37,290 nucleotides of DNA from Desulfuromonadales bacterium (GTDB lineage Bacteria; Desulfobacterota; Desulfuromonadia; Desulfuromonadales; BM103), in the NCBI GenBank assembly GCA_023701265.1, contig JAMPXI010000009.1:1-37290 (forward strand). The letters are read 5' to 3'. Of the stretch, positions 7,586-16,327 are shown one piece after another. The position numbers and the translations under genes were made by a program. The notes beneath the pieces are model-generated. The model searched no databases and was not told where the DNA came from. It saw only the letters and a program-made list of their open reading frames with translations. Every line of letters begins with the position of its first letter. The first letter of the stretch is position 1.

Positions 7586-7615
7586 TGAGGAGTGAGAAGT
7601 AAGGAGTGAGAAGTA
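7586..7615. repeat. Degenerate GTGAGGAGTGAGAAGT tandem tract
   Basis: Two imperfect units (gtgaggagtgagaagta and aggagtgagaagta) lie just 5' of uppP, where a ribosome binding site would be expected. A similar unit recurs in the fold-back at 36030-36109. Confidence 0.6.
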
Positions 7616-7627
7616 AAACATCATAAG

Positions 7628-9337
7628 TTATAGTTCCATGATGAACGGGATGATCAGGGGGCGGCGGTCCATGGTGCGGTTGAAGAAGCGGTGCAGCGTC
7701 TTGCGCACCTCGACGCGCAGTTCTTCCCAGCCGGCCACCGCCTCGCGGCTGTGATCGGCCAGGGTGTCGCGCACCAGTTCGAGGGCTTCATCGAGCAGCG
7801 GCTGCCCGTCCATCTCCAGCACGAAGCCGCGGGTGACAATCTCCGGCCCGGTGACAATTTCGCCGGTGGACTGGTTGAGGGCCATGAACACCAGCACCAG
7901 CCCGTGGTTGGCCAGGTGCCGACGGTCGCGCAATTCCATCTCGCCGATGTCGCCGACCCCCTTGCCGTCGACGAAAACCCGGCCGGTATCAACCCGGGCC
8001 TCGAGGCGATGGCCGTTCGGCGAAAGCACCAGCGGCTGGCCGTTCTCGATGACCAGCACGCGCTCGGACGGCATCCCCATGCTCCGGGCCAGGCGGGCGT
8101 GATGCGCCAGGTGGCGGTATTCGCCGTGCACCGGCACGAAGTAATGCGGCTTCACCAGGCTGTGCACGGTTTTCAGTTCGTCCTGGCTGGCGTGGCCGGA
8201 GACATGGATCTCGCTGGTGGTCTCGTAATGGACCTCGGCGCCGCGCCGGCAGAGGTGGTTGATCAGGTCGGTAATTGCCCGCTCGTTGCCCGGGATGAAT
8301 TTGGCGGAGAGGATCACCGTATCGCCAGGGAGCAGCTCGAGCTGCTTGTGGTCGGCCATGGCAATGCGGGTCAGGGAGCTGAGCGGCTCCCCCTGGCTGC
8401 CGGTGGTCAGCACCAGCACCTGCTCGCGCGGCAGCTCGCGCATCCGGCGCAAGTCGATGAATAACTCGTCGGGGACGCGCAGGTAGCCGAGCTGCCGGGC
8501 AATGGCGATGTTCCCCACCATGCTCCGGCCGCTGACCAGAACGGAGCGGCCGGCGGCATGGGCAGCGTCACAGATCTGCTGGATGCGGTGGATGTTGGAG
8601 GAGAAGGTGGCGACAAAGATCATGCCGCTGCTGCGCGGGACAATGTTGTTGAGCGCCTCGCCGACGGTTCGCTCCGACAGGGTTTGGCCGAGGCGTTCGA
8701 CGTTGGTCGAATCGGCCATCAGCAGCAGGACCCCCTCCTCGCCGTAGGCCGCCAGCCGGCCGAGGTCGGTGGTCTGGCCATCGACCGGGGTCGGATCGAG
8801 CTTGAAATCGCCGGTGTGTACGATCAGCCCCGCCGGGGTACGCAGCGCCAGACCGCAGCCGTCGACGATCGAATGAGCGACGCGGAAAAATTCCACCTCG
8901 AACGGTCCCAGCTCGATGCTCTGCCGTGGCAGGACCGTTTCCAGGCGGGCCTTGCCGGTGAGACTGTGCTCTTCGAGCTTGGTGCGCAGCAACCCGAGCG
9001 TCAACGCGGTTCCATAGATCGGCGGGTTGCCCAGCTCCTTGAGCAGAAAGGGGATGGCGCCGATGTGATCCTCGTGGCCGTGGGTCAGGAGAATGGCACG
9101 GATGTCCCCGGTCCGTCCGGCCAGGGCGGAGATGTCCGGGACCACCAGGTCGATGCCGAACATGTAGGCCTCGGGGAACATCAGTCCGCAGTCGATCAGC
9201 ACGATCTCGCCGCGCGCTTCGATGGCCATCAGGTTGAGGCCGATTTCGCCGAGCCCCCCCAGGGGGAGGATGCGCACCGCGTCAGGGTGGAGCGGGGCGA
9301 GGTCGGTGGCGGTAGCGGTCTGGGTCATGATGGCCAA
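7628..9337 (-). CDS. rnj: Ribonuclease J (beta-CASP metallo-beta-lactamase)
   Basis: A 569-residue cytoplasmic RNase expected to act as endo- and 5'-3' exonuclease in mRNA decay and rRNA maturation. The metallo-beta-lactamase zinc motif HGHEDHIGAIPFLL is at 86-99, with HTGDFKLD later and the beta-CASP/C-terminal motif SGHASQDELKTVHSLVKPHYFVPVHGEY. The length matches bacterial RNase J. Presence in a deltaproteobacterium fits: these usually have RNase J, unlike E. coli. The start could equally be the second Met (MTQTATA), three codons later; no clear ribosome binding site separates them. It precedes uppP by 44 bp on the same strand. Confidence 0.93.
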   Translation of the reverse strand: MAIMTQTATATDLAPLHPDAVRILPLGGLGEIGLNLMAIEARGEIVLIDCGLMFPEAYMFGIDLVVPDISALAGRTGDIRAILLTHGHEDHIGAIPFLLKELGNPPIYGTALTLGLLRTKLEEHSLTGKARLETVLPRQSIELGPFEVEFFRVAHSIVDGCGLALRTPAGLIVHTGDFKLDPTPVDGQTTDLGRLAAYGEEGVLLLMADSTNVERLGQTLSERTVGEALNNIVPRSSGMIFVATFSSNIHRIQQICDAAHAAGRSVLVSGRSMVGNIAIARQLGYLRVPDELFIDLRRMRELPREQVLVLTTGSQGEPLSSLTRIAMADHKQLELLPGDTVILSAKFIPGNERAITDLINHLCRRGAEVHYETTSEIHVSGHASQDELKTVHSLVKPHYFVPVHGEYRHLAHHARLARSMGMPSERVLVIENGQPLVLSPNGHRLEARVDTGRVFVDGKGVGDIGEMELRDRRHLANHGLVLVFMALNQSTGEIVTGPEIVTRGFVLEMDGQPLLDEALELVRDTLADHSREAVAGWEELRVEVRKTLHRFFNRTMDRRPLIIPFIMEL

Positions 9338-9392
9338 TGCGGATGAAAGGGGATGATAAACTGGGCAAGTCTAAGGGAGGGCGTTCGTCGAG

Positions 9393-11294
9393 TCAATTTT
9401 TTAGACTCTCGGCCAGCGTCTCCAACTCCTCCCAGCGGGCATAGACCGCGACCAACTCCTGTTCCAGTTCCGGCAGGCGAGTGTTGAGGCGTCCCACTTC
9501 CGTTCCGGCGGATTTGTAGAATTCCGGGTCGGCCAGGGTTGCCAGAATGGCGGTCTGCTCCTCCTCCAGGGCGGCAATCCTGGCCGGCAGCTCGGCCAGT
9601 TCCTGCTCCTCTTTGAAGGTCAGCTTGCGGGGACGCTCCCTTGGCGGCTTCGGCTTGTCCTGGGGAGCTTTCTTCACAGCCGGCGCTGCCGGTGTCTGTT
9701 CCTGGGTCTGCCGCAGCCAGTCATCGTAGCCGCCGACAAACTCGTCCACCGCTCCGTCGTCGCCCAGCACCAGGGTGCTGGTGACCACGCTGTTGAGAAA
9801 GTCGCGGTCGTGGCTGACCAGCAGCAGGGCGCCGGAATAGTCCAGCAGCAGATCCTCCAGCAGTTCCAGCGTCTCGGCATCGAGGTCGTTGGTCGGTTCG
9901 TCCATGACCAGCACGTTGGCCGGCCTGGTGAAGAGCTTGGCCAGCAGCAGCCGGTTGCGTTCACCGCCGGAGAGGATATGCACCGGGGTGCGCGCCCGCT
10001 CCGGCGAAAAGAGGAAGTCCTGCAAATAGCCGATGATATGGCGCGGCTTGCCGTTGATGACCACCGTGTCGTTCCCCCCGCCGATGTTGTCCTGCACGGT
10101 GGCCTGCAGGTCCAGCTGTTCACGCAGCTGGTCGAAGTAGATGACCTCGCGGCGGGTGCCCAGGCGAACGTTGCCTGACTGTGGCTTGAGCTCGCCGAGC
10201 AGCAGGCGCAGCAGGGTGGTCTTCCCCGAACCGTTGCGGCCGATGATGCCGATGCGGTCGCCGCGCAGGATGGTGGTGGAAAAGTCGCGGATCAACGGCT
10301 TGCCGTCCCAGGCATAGGAGATCCCCTCGACCTCCGCGACCAGCGCCCCGGAGCGTTCGCCCTCCTGCAGTTGCAGCCGGGCCGTTCCCTGCCGCTCCCG
10401 GCGCTGGCGATACTCCTCGCGCAGCTTCTTCAGGGCCCGGACCCGCCCCTCGTTGCGGGTGCGGCGGGCCTTGATCCCCTGGCGGATCCACACCTCCTCC
10501 TGGGCCAGCTTCTTGTCGAACAGCGCCTGGCGAGTCACCTCCGCCTCCAGCAGCGCCTCGCGCCGCTCGACGAACTGGTCATAGGCGCAGTCGAAGGCGA
10601 ACAGCCGGCCGCGATCAAGCTCCGCCACCCGGTTTGCCAACCGCCGGGCGAAGGCCCGGTCGTGGGTAACGAAGACCAGAGTTTTGATGTTCTTGCCGAG
10701 GAACTCCTCCAGCCAGAGGATGGTGTCGATGTCGAGGTGGTTGGTCGGCTCGTCGAGCAGGAGGATGTCGGGGGCGGCCACCAGCGCGCGGGCGAGGAGC
10801 ACGCGGCGCTTGGTGCCGCCGGAGAGGGCGGAGAACTCGGCATCGGCATCCAGGCTCAACCGGTTGAGGATCCGCTCCACTTCCTGGTGGAGGCTCCAGG
10901 CTCCGCTTTCCTCCATGCGGTGCTGCAGTTTTTCCAGCTCAAGCAGCAGGGTGGCGCCCCCCTCGGTGGCCAGCCGGTGGGCCACGTGATGGTAGCTCGC
11001 CAGCAGCCCGGCGGCATTGCCCATGCCGGCGGCGACGATGTCGAAGACCGTACCCGCCAGCTCATGGGGCACGTCCTGGGCGACCAGCGCCACTTTGAGC
11101 CCCTGCTGACGATGGATCTCGCCGCCGTCGGGCGGCAGTTCGCCGGCAATCAGTTTGAGCAGGGTCGATTTGCCGGTGCCGTTGCGCCCCAGCAGACAGA
11201 GCCGTTCCCCCGGCTCGATCTGCAGGTTGACGCCGTCGAACAGCGGCGGGCCGCCGAAGGCCAGGGTGATGTTGCGCAGGGTGATGAGAGCCAC
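9393..11294 (-). CDS. uup: ABC-F family ATPase, Uup-like
   Basis: A 633-residue soluble protein with two ABC ATPase cassettes and no membrane segments. Cassette 1: Walker A GRNGTGKSTLLKL, signature LSGGTKRRVLLARAL, Walker B DILLLDEPTNHLD. Cassette 2: Walker A GRNGSGKTTLLRL, signature LSGGERNRLLLAKLF, Walker B VLVMDEPTNDLD. A Lys/Arg-rich linker (about 235-310) joins them. The C-terminus (from KLTFKEEQELAELPARIAAL) is a coiled coil typical of the Uup branch, which in E. coli binds DNA and is linked to precise excision and to ribosome function. Other ABC-F members act as ribosomal E-site factors, so a translation role is equally possible. Confidence 0.9.
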   Translation of the reverse strand: MALITLRNITLAFGGPPLFDGVNLQIEPGERLCLLGRNGTGKSTLLKLIAGELPPDGGEIHRQQGLKVALVAQDVPHELAGTVFDIVAAGMGNAAGLLASYHHVAHRLATEGGATLLLELEKLQHRMEESGAWSLHQEVERILNRLSLDADAEFSALSGGTKRRVLLARALVAAPDILLLDEPTNHLDIDTILWLEEFLGKNIKTLVFVTHDRAFARRLANRVAELDRGRLFAFDCAYDQFVERREALLEAEVTRQALFDKKLAQEEVWIRQGIKARRTRNEGRVRALKKLREEYRQRRERQGTARLQLQEGERSGALVAEVEGISYAWDGKPLIRDFSTTILRGDRIGIIGRNGSGKTTLLRLLLGELKPQSGNVRLGTRREVIYFDQLREQLDLQATVQDNIGGGNDTVVINGKPRHIIGYLQDFLFSPERARTPVHILSGGERNRLLLAKLFTRPANVLVMDEPTNDLDAETLELLEDLLLDYSGALLLVSHDRDFLNSVVTSTLVLGDDGAVDEFVGGYDDWLRQTQEQTPAAPAVKKAPQDKPKPPRERPRKLTFKEEQELAELPARIAALEEEQTAILATLADPEFYKSAGTEVGRLNTRLPELEQELVAVYARWEELETLAESLKN

Positions 11295-11443
11295 AGAAAC
11301 CTCTTGGTCAATCTATCAAAATGCTTGGGCATGGCGTGATGTTTCAAGTATGAGACCAGGCGATTGCTGACGATAGCGCGCTGCTGCCGATTGTTCAAGG
11401 AGAACAATCCGGCTACACTGGCGAAAATCCCGAGAGGTTGACC

Positions 11444-12136
11444 ATGTTTTTGCCCCAACCCCTGCTCGAAGGCCGCCTGCTGCGCCGCTACCAGCGTTTC
11501 TTCGCCGAGGTCGCACTGCATGACGGCCGGACGGTGACGGCGCACACGCCGAATACCGGCAGCATGAAGCAGTGCGCCGTGGCCGGGCAGCGCGTGCTCC
11601 TCTCCATCAGCGCCAACCCGGCGCGCAAACTTGCCTATACCTGGGAGCTGGTCGAGGTCGCCGGGCACTGGGCCGACGTCAACACCCAGCGGGCCAACCG
11701 GGTGGTGGAGGAGGCGCTGCGCAGCGGCACGGTCACGCCCTTTGCCGGCGGCACGGTGCGTCCCGAATTCCCGTGGGGGATCAGCCGCTTCGACTTCCTG
11801 GTGGAGCGCGGCGGCGAGCGCACGCTGCTGGAGGTCAAGAACGTCACCCTTTGCGACGAGGAAGGACGGGCCAGTTTCCCCGATGCGGTAACGGAGCGCG
11901 GGCAGAAACACCTGCGCGAACTGCTGCGGGCGAAAGGGGAGGGGTGGCGGGCGGCGGTGCTTTTCCTGGTGCAGCGTGGCGCGGCAACGGCCTTCACCCC
12001 CGCCGACGCCATCGATCCGGAGTACGGATGTTTGCTGCGCGAGGCGGTGAGGGGAGGAGTCGAAGCTCTGGCGTACCGGACGCTGGTCACGCCAATGGAG
12101 GTGCGGGTCGATCGGGAACTGCCGGTGATTCTGTGA
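11444..12136 (+). CDS. sfsA: SfsA family nuclease/DNA-binding protein
   Basis: A 230-residue member of the SfsA family, named for sugar fermentation stimulation in E. coli and structurally related to nucleases. Visible conserved blocks are AHTPNTGSMKQC, RPEFPWGISRFDFLVE, LLEVKNVTLC and FPDAVTERGQKHLREL; the D...EVK arrangement fits a PD-(D/E)XK-type active site. ATG 11444 is preferred over an upstream TTG at 11438 because GAGAGG lies 6 bases ahead of the ATG. It is divergent from the uup-like gene, and its 3' end runs straight into a C/G-rich repeat. Its cellular role is not well defined in any organism. Confidence 0.93.
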   Translation: MFLPQPLLEGRLLRRYQRFFAEVALHDGRTVTAHTPNTGSMKQCAVAGQRVLLSISANPARKLAYTWELVEVAGHWADVNTQRANRVVEEALRSGTVTPFAGGTVRPEFPWGISRFDFLVERGGERTLLEVKNVTLCDEEGRASFPDAVTERGQKHLRELLRAKGEGWRAAVLFLVQRGAATAFTPADAIDPEYGCLLREAVRGGVEALAYRTLVTPMEVRVDRELPVIL

Positions 12137-12144
12137 CTGTCAGA

Positions 12145-12237
12145 CCCCCCTGCTCCGCAAGGGGGATATAGTCTTGTCCCCCCTGTAACACAGGGGGGAT
12201 GCCCGAAGGGCAGGGGGGGCACAGTAGGGGAGGTGCC
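12145..12237. repeat. Family B intergenic C/G-rich repeat, copy 1
   Basis: Starts 8 bp after the sfsA stop. It contains CCCCCCTGCTCCGCAAGGGGG, CCCCCCTGTAACACAGGGGGG and GATGCCCGAAGGGCAGGGG, all short hairpin-forming modules shared with the copies at 25147 and 30788. Confidence 0.8.
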
Positions 12238-12264
12238 GAACAGATTGATGCGCAGGGGTCACGA

Positions 12265-12891
12265 TCAGTGAATGAGATTCGGCAGTTCGTCGGTATCGTC
12301 ATCCCGTGGCGGGAACTTCTCGGCGAGCAGGTCGCCGCAGTAGGCGACCGCTGCGCACAATGCATCACAGGTTCGCCCCTGTTTGATGCCAACGGTGACC
12401 AGGTCGGCCACCTTCTGCCAGGTTTCGGGGGGGACGGCATGGTGGATGCCGCGGTCCGCCAATACGTGAACGCGGTGCTCGAACAGGCAGATCAGGATGA
12501 GGATTCCGGTCCCGTCAACGGTGCGGTGCAGGCCGTTGTCGAGAAACGCGGTCTTGGCCCGCTCCTCGACCTCGGCGGTGAGTTCGCCCGGGTGGATGAG
12601 CAGGCGCAGCAGGGGGGGGGAGAAGCGCAGACTGAGCCGGCACGGCCAGTAACCGAGCAGGAAGATCGCCAGGAAAATCCACAGCGAGCCGTCAAACAGC
12701 CACCAGCTGAAGTTGACCGCAATCGCCAGGGCGAGCAGCCCTCCCCCCTGGATCTCGGCACGCGGGTAGCTGTAGGCGGCATCGACGACCAACGGGACAA
12801 TCTCGCCGCTGGTCCGCAACTCCACCGCCCGCACCGCTGCCTCGATGCGCGCCTTCTCCTCCGCCGTGAAAAACTCCGCAGCCTTTTTCAT
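12265..12891 (-). CDS. TPM-domain membrane protein
   Basis: A 208-residue protein of the TPM (TLP18.3/Psb32/MOLO-1) family. The N-terminus (FFTAEEKARIEAAVRAVELRTSGEIVPLVV) is the usual TPM opening. Two hydrophobic segments follow (LLALAIAVNFSWWLFDGSLWIFLAIFLLGYW), then the second half of the domain (TGILILICLFEHRVHVLADRGI). It is the second TPM gene downstream of lemA on the same strand, an arrangement seen in many bacteria. Biochemical function is unknown. A family A fold-back element lies between it and the first TPM gene. Confidence 0.85.
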   Translation of the reverse strand: MKKAAEFFTAEEKARIEAAVRAVELRTSGEIVPLVVDAAYSYPRAEIQGGGLLALAIAVNFSWWLFDGSLWIFLAIFLLGYWPCRLSLRFSPPLLRLLIHPGELTAEVEERAKTAFLDNGLHRTVDGTGILILICLFEHRVHVLADRGIHHAVPPETWQKVADLVTVGIKQGRTCDALCAAVAYCGDLLAEKFPPRDDDTDELPNLIH

Positions 12892-12936
12892 CTCGTTTGC
12901 CTCACTCCGGGGCTTTCCTAGAAAAGCTTTAAGGGC

Positions 12937-13039
12937 GGACGCAGATCAAATCGGAAAAATCGGATAAACGCGGATTAAACAAAAATCCTTGGGCTAAATC
13001 AGATTTGATCCGTGCCTTTTCAGCTTTAATCAGCGTTCC
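12937..13039. repeat. Family A fold-back element, copy 1
   Basis: Left end GGACGCAGATCAAATCGG and right end CTTTAATCAGCGTTCC are inverted, with internal AAACGCGGATTAAAC and AAATCAGATTTGATCCG. It sits between the two TPM genes and matches the elements at 29477-29609 and 35776-35846. Confidence 0.8.
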
Positions 13040-13085
13040 GATTTTGGTTCTGCCGCCTTCGGTCATCCACCGTCTACCCGACGAA

Positions 13086-13811
13086 CTACCAGTTTCCTGA
13101 AGCTCCACCGCCGCCGAATCCGCCCCCGCCACCACTGAAACCGCCACCTCCACCACCGCCGAATCCGCCACCGCCCCCGAAGCCGCCGCCATAAAAACCG
13201 CTGCGGCGGTGACCACCGCGCCCCCCGGCAAACATCCGCAGGGCAGCGGGCGCGAGGAACAACAGCCAGATCAATGCTCCGTAGGGGGACTTCTGCTTCT
13301 TCTTGCGCGGTGCCGCATCGCCGGTGTAGGCGCCGCGGGTGGCGTCGACCATCGCCTGCACCCCGGCCTTGATGCCGCCGTCGAAATCGCCCGACTTGAA
13401 GCGCGGCACGATCTCCTGGTCGACGATCCGCCCGGCCAGCAGGTCGGTGAGGCGATCCTCCAGGCCGTAGCCGACCTCGATGCGCACGGCGCGCTCCTCC
13501 TTCGCCACCAGCAGCAGGGCACCGTTGTCCTTCCCCTTTTGGCCGATCCCCCAGGCCTGGGCGACGCGGACCGAATACCCCTCGAGGTCTTCTCCTTCCA
13601 GGGACGGGACAGTGAGTACCGATATCTGGGTCGAATCGCTGCGTTCGAAGCCGGCGAGAAAGTTCTCGATCTGCCCCCTGGCGGCAGGCGACAGGAGCCC
13701 GGCGGTGTCGTTGACGTAGCCGCGCGCCTGGGGGATGGCCGGGGCGGCCAGCGCACTCCCCGCCGTCAGCAGCGCCGCGGCGAGGAGGAATGTCGCCAGC
13801 CGCAGCCGCAC
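13086..13811 (-). CDS. TPM-domain protein with glycine-rich tail
   Basis: A 241-residue exported protein: signal peptide (MRLRLATFLLAAALLTAGSALA), TPM domain (about 28-165, with GYVNDTAGLLSPAARGQIENF and ERAVRIEVGYGLEDRLTD), one transmembrane helix (YGALIWLLFLAPAALRMFA) and a Gly/Phe-rich C-terminus of about 45 residues ending GGGGASGNW. This is the YgcG-like architecture, often next to lemA. The start is GTG, and its G overlaps the last base of the lemA TAG stop (TAGTG), so translation is probably coupled to lemA; GAAGGTGAAG lies just upstream. Function unknown. Confidence 0.9.
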   Translation of the reverse strand: MRLRLATFLLAAALLTAGSALAAPAIPQARGYVNDTAGLLSPAARGQIENFLAGFERSDSTQISVLTVPSLEGEDLEGYSVRVAQAWGIGQKGKDNGALLLVAKEERAVRIEVGYGLEDRLTDLLAGRIVDQEIVPRFKSGDFDGGIKAGVQAMVDATRGAYTGDAAPRKKKQKSPYGALIWLLFLAPAALRMFAGGRGGHRRSGFYGGGFGGGGGFGGGGGGGFSGGGGGFGGGGASGNW

Positions 13812-14392
13812 TAGAACTTCACCTTCGGCGCTTCGGCGGCGCCGGCGTCGGCTTTGAACGGCTCCTTGCGCGCAAGGTGGAGGAGGAAATTGTTGGTCAG
13901 GTTGTTGGGGAAGACGCGGATCGAGGTGTTGAACACCTGCACCGCCTCGTTGTAGCGCTGGCGGGCGACATTGATGCGGTTCTCGGTCCCTTCCAGCTGG
14001 TGCTGCAGGTCACGGAAGTTCTCGTTGGCCTTCAGGTCCGGATAGTTCTCCGCCACCACCAGCAGGCGGGAGAGGGCGCCGGAAAGATTCCCCTGCGCCG
14101 CCTGGAACTGCTGCATCTTGGCAGGGTTGCCGAGATCCGCCGCGGTCAGGGTCGTCTGCCCGACCCGTGAGCGGGCGTCGGTGACCGCCTGCAGCGTCTC
14201 CTTCTCGTGGGCGGCGTAGGCTTTGACCGTCTCCACCAGGTTGGGAATCAGGTCGGCGCGGCGCTGGTAAGTGGCTTCGACATCGGCCCAGGCGCGGGTA
14301 ACGATCTCCTCGTTCTTCTGGATGTCGTTATAGCCGCAGCCGGGGAGCAGCAGCGCCAGGGCGAGCAGCATGAGCAGGGCGAGACGGGGCAT
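13811..14392 (-). CDS. lemA: LemA family lipoprotein
   Basis: A 193-residue LemA protein, usual for the family. ATG 14392 is preceded by AAGGAG at a 6-base distance. The N-terminus has a lipoprotein signal (LALALLLPGCGYND) with lipobox LPGC, so it should be lipid-anchored on the outer side of the inner membrane. The body is helical, with the family blocks YQRRADLIPNLVETVKAYA, ENYPDLKANENFRDLQHQLEGTENRINVARQRYNEAVQVFN and FPNN. It is co-transcribed with the two TPM genes and probably rmuC upstream. The role of LemA is undefined. An open frame continues upstream to 15097, but that part is a shadow of rmuC. Confidence 0.95.
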   Translation of the reverse strand: MPRLALLMLLALALLLPGCGYNDIQKNEEIVTRAWADVEATYQRRADLIPNLVETVKAYAAHEKETLQAVTDARSRVGQTTLTAADLGNPAKMQQFQAAQGNLSGALSRLLVVAENYPDLKANENFRDLQHQLEGTENRINVARQRYNEAVQVFNTSIRVFPNNLTNNFLLHLARKEPFKADAGAAEAPKVKF

Positions 14393-14505
14393 GATGGGCT
14401 CCTTGAGGTTGAAGGTCAGTTTGGGACAGTCGTAACGTGAGATGACAGGTAACAATATAGGGGCGAGTGTGCGGGGTGTAAAGACCACCGCCCGAAAAAC
14501 CTGCC

Positions 14506-15873
14506 TCACCCCTCCATTTCTTCGGGTTCCTCGCTCAAATCCAGGCTTTCCCCGAGAAGTTTTTCGGTCTCCGCCTCGGGCAGGCCCTCGACGCCGCGCA
14601 GTTTGCGGTCCATGGCCCGCTGCCGTACCTCGGTCTGTTCGATCTTGCCGTGAGCTTCTTCCAGCTTTTTCTTGACCGCCTGCAGGGCGATGCCGAATCG
14701 GCCGAACTCGGTCTTGACGGCACCCAGGGTATTCCACACCTCGACGCTGCGCTGCTGGATCGCCAGGGTGCGGAAACCCATCTGCAGGGCGGTCAGGTGC
14801 GCGATCAAGGTGCTCGGTCCGGTGATGGTGATGCGGTGGTCGTGCTGGAGCGTTTCGATGAGCCCCGGCGCCCTGGCCACCTCGGCATAAAGTCCCTCGG
14901 TGGGGAGGAAGATGATGGCAAACGGCGTGGTGTGCGGCGGGCAGACGTACTTGGCGGCTACGTCCTTGGCACACCCCTTGACGCGGTTGATCAGCTGTGT
15001 GCGGGCTGCTTCGACCGCGCCCGCGTCTGCCAGTTCGGCGGCTTCCTGCAGGCGCTGGTAGTCCTCGACCGGGAACTTGGCGTCGATCGGCAGCCACAGC
15101 GGCTGGTCGCCCTGACCCGGCAGGCGGATGGCATATTCGACCATTTCCCCGGAGCGCGGGTTGACCTTGACGTTCTGCTCGTATTGCCCGGGGGCCAGCA
15201 CCTGTTCGAGCATGCTGCCGAGCTGGTATTCTCCCCAGGTGCCGCGGGTCTTGATATTCGACAGGGTGCGCTTGAGGTCGCCCACGCCATTGGCCAGCGA
15301 CTGCATCTCCCCAAGTCCCTTGTGGACCTGCTCCAACCGCTCGGAGACTTGGCGGAACGATTCGCCGAGCCGCGCCTCCAGGGTCTTCTGCAGCTTTTCC
15401 TCGACCATTAGCTGCATCTTCTCGAGGCGCTCGTCGTTCTTGGCCTGCAGCGTTTCAAGGCGCTCCTGCACCCGCTCGCGCAGGCGGTCGGCCTGCTCGA
15501 GCTGGTTGCGGCCAAGCTCGTCAAGCTTCGCGGTCAATTTGCTCTCGAACTGGGCAAAGCTCTTGGTCCCTTCTTCCCTGCTGGCCTGCGCATCGCGGGT
15601 GAGGGTTTCACGCAGGGAGGTCAACCCCTCGCTGAGCTCCCTGCGATTGAGGGCCGCATCATCGCGGGTTTCCTGTCGGGCCAGGGCCGCCTCGTTGCGC
15701 AGCGCTTTCTCCAGCAGTTCCTTGTGCTGATTGAACAACGGTTCCGCGCCCCGGGCGAAGCCTTGTGCCATCTGCTCGTCCGATGCGCCGCGGGCGGCGG
15801 CCCGCCAGGCCAGCCCGGCCAAAATCATGGCGGCCAGCGCAAACAGTGCGGCCAGGGTTACGATCAATTCCAT
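14506..15873 (-). CDS. rmuC: DNA recombination protein RmuC
   Basis: A 455-residue RmuC family protein. There is one N-terminal transmembrane segment (MELIVTLAALFALAAMILAGLAW), a long coiled coil (about 40-190, rich in Glu/Lys/Gln heptads), and the RmuC nuclease-like domain with LSNIKTRGTWGEYQLGSMLEQVL, DAKFPVEDYQRL, YVCPPHTTPFAIIFLPTEGLYAEV and GPSTLIAHLTALQMGFRTL. E. coli RmuC limits inversions at short inverted repeats, which is of interest in a region rich in such repeats. A 113-bp gap separates it from lemA. Confidence 0.95.
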   Translation of the reverse strand: MELIVTLAALFALAAMILAGLAWRAAARGASDEQMAQGFARGAEPLFNQHKELLEKALRNEAALARQETRDDAALNRRELSEGLTSLRETLTRDAQASREEGTKSFAQFESKLTAKLDELGRNQLEQADRLRERVQERLETLQAKNDERLEKMQLMVEEKLQKTLEARLGESFRQVSERLEQVHKGLGEMQSLANGVGDLKRTLSNIKTRGTWGEYQLGSMLEQVLAPGQYEQNVKVNPRSGEMVEYAIRLPGQGDQPLWLPIDAKFPVEDYQRLQEAAELADAGAVEAARTQLINRVKGCAKDVAAKYVCPPHTTPFAIIFLPTEGLYAEVARAPGLIETLQHDHRITITGPSTLIAHLTALQMGFRTLAIQQRSVEVWNTLGAVKTEFGRFGIALQAVKKKLEEAHGKIEQTEVRQRAMDRKLRGVEGLPEAETEKLLGESLDLSEEPEEMEG

Positions 15874-16046
15874 CTCCGACCCTCTCTGGAAGGTAACGAT
15901 GAAGATGCGACGCGACGACAGGGCGGCACGTGCATCAATGGACGCACCTTAGCAGGGCGGTCGCAAGTCAGCAAGAGGACGCACGAACCCCTGTGCCGGA
16001 ATATGACACAGGGGCAGCCTTCAGTTGTCGATGGAAAGAGGGTTGA

Positions 16047-16223
16047 TCAGCCTTCGCAGAAGCAGCGAAGGTCTTGCGCGAAAAGGTTGAGACTTTCGGC
16101 GGTCAGTCTGACCGGTGATTGGCAGCGGTCACAGGTTTGACGGCGGCCCGGGGAGAGTTCATGAAGCGGGAGGGGGAGAGCAGTGCTGCATTGGGGACAT
16201 TCGAGGCGAATCGACAGTTCCAT
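16047..16223 (-). CDS. Small zinc-ribbon protein
   Basis: A 58-residue protein. ATG 16223 is preferred because GGGAG lies 6 bases ahead and the first Cys pair follows at once; longer in-frame starts add a segment without motifs. Two Cys pairs (CPQC near residue 9 and CDRC near residue 31) form a zinc-ribbon of the kind seen in short regulators and chaperone-like proteins. A third pair, CFC, lies near the C-terminus. No further function can be assigned. Confidence 0.65.
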   Translation of the reverse strand: MELSIRLECPQCSTALPLPLHELSPGRRQTCDRCQSPVRLTAESLNLFAQDLRCFCEG

Positions 16224-16327
16224 GACCGGCTCCCAGACAAGAACGTTAACAGACAGGGACCACATACTTACAAAGAATTTGTCTGTTGGCAATAGTTAAT
16301 TTTTTTTTACTAATTTTTTATTATCGT

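Noticed and set aside
13086-13230. Gly-rich tail of the TPM protein considered as a simple-repeat artefact
   Set aside because: It is in frame, ends in a normal stop and is typical of YgcG-like TPM proteins.
14393-15097. N-terminal extension of the lemA frame
   Set aside because: It overlaps rmuC in another frame; the lipoprotein signal and ribosome binding site set the lemA start at 14392.
16262-16327. AT-rich stretch considered as a terminator or origin
   Set aside because: No stem precedes the T tracts and no DnaA-box cluster was seen; probably just promoter-like AT-rich spacer.
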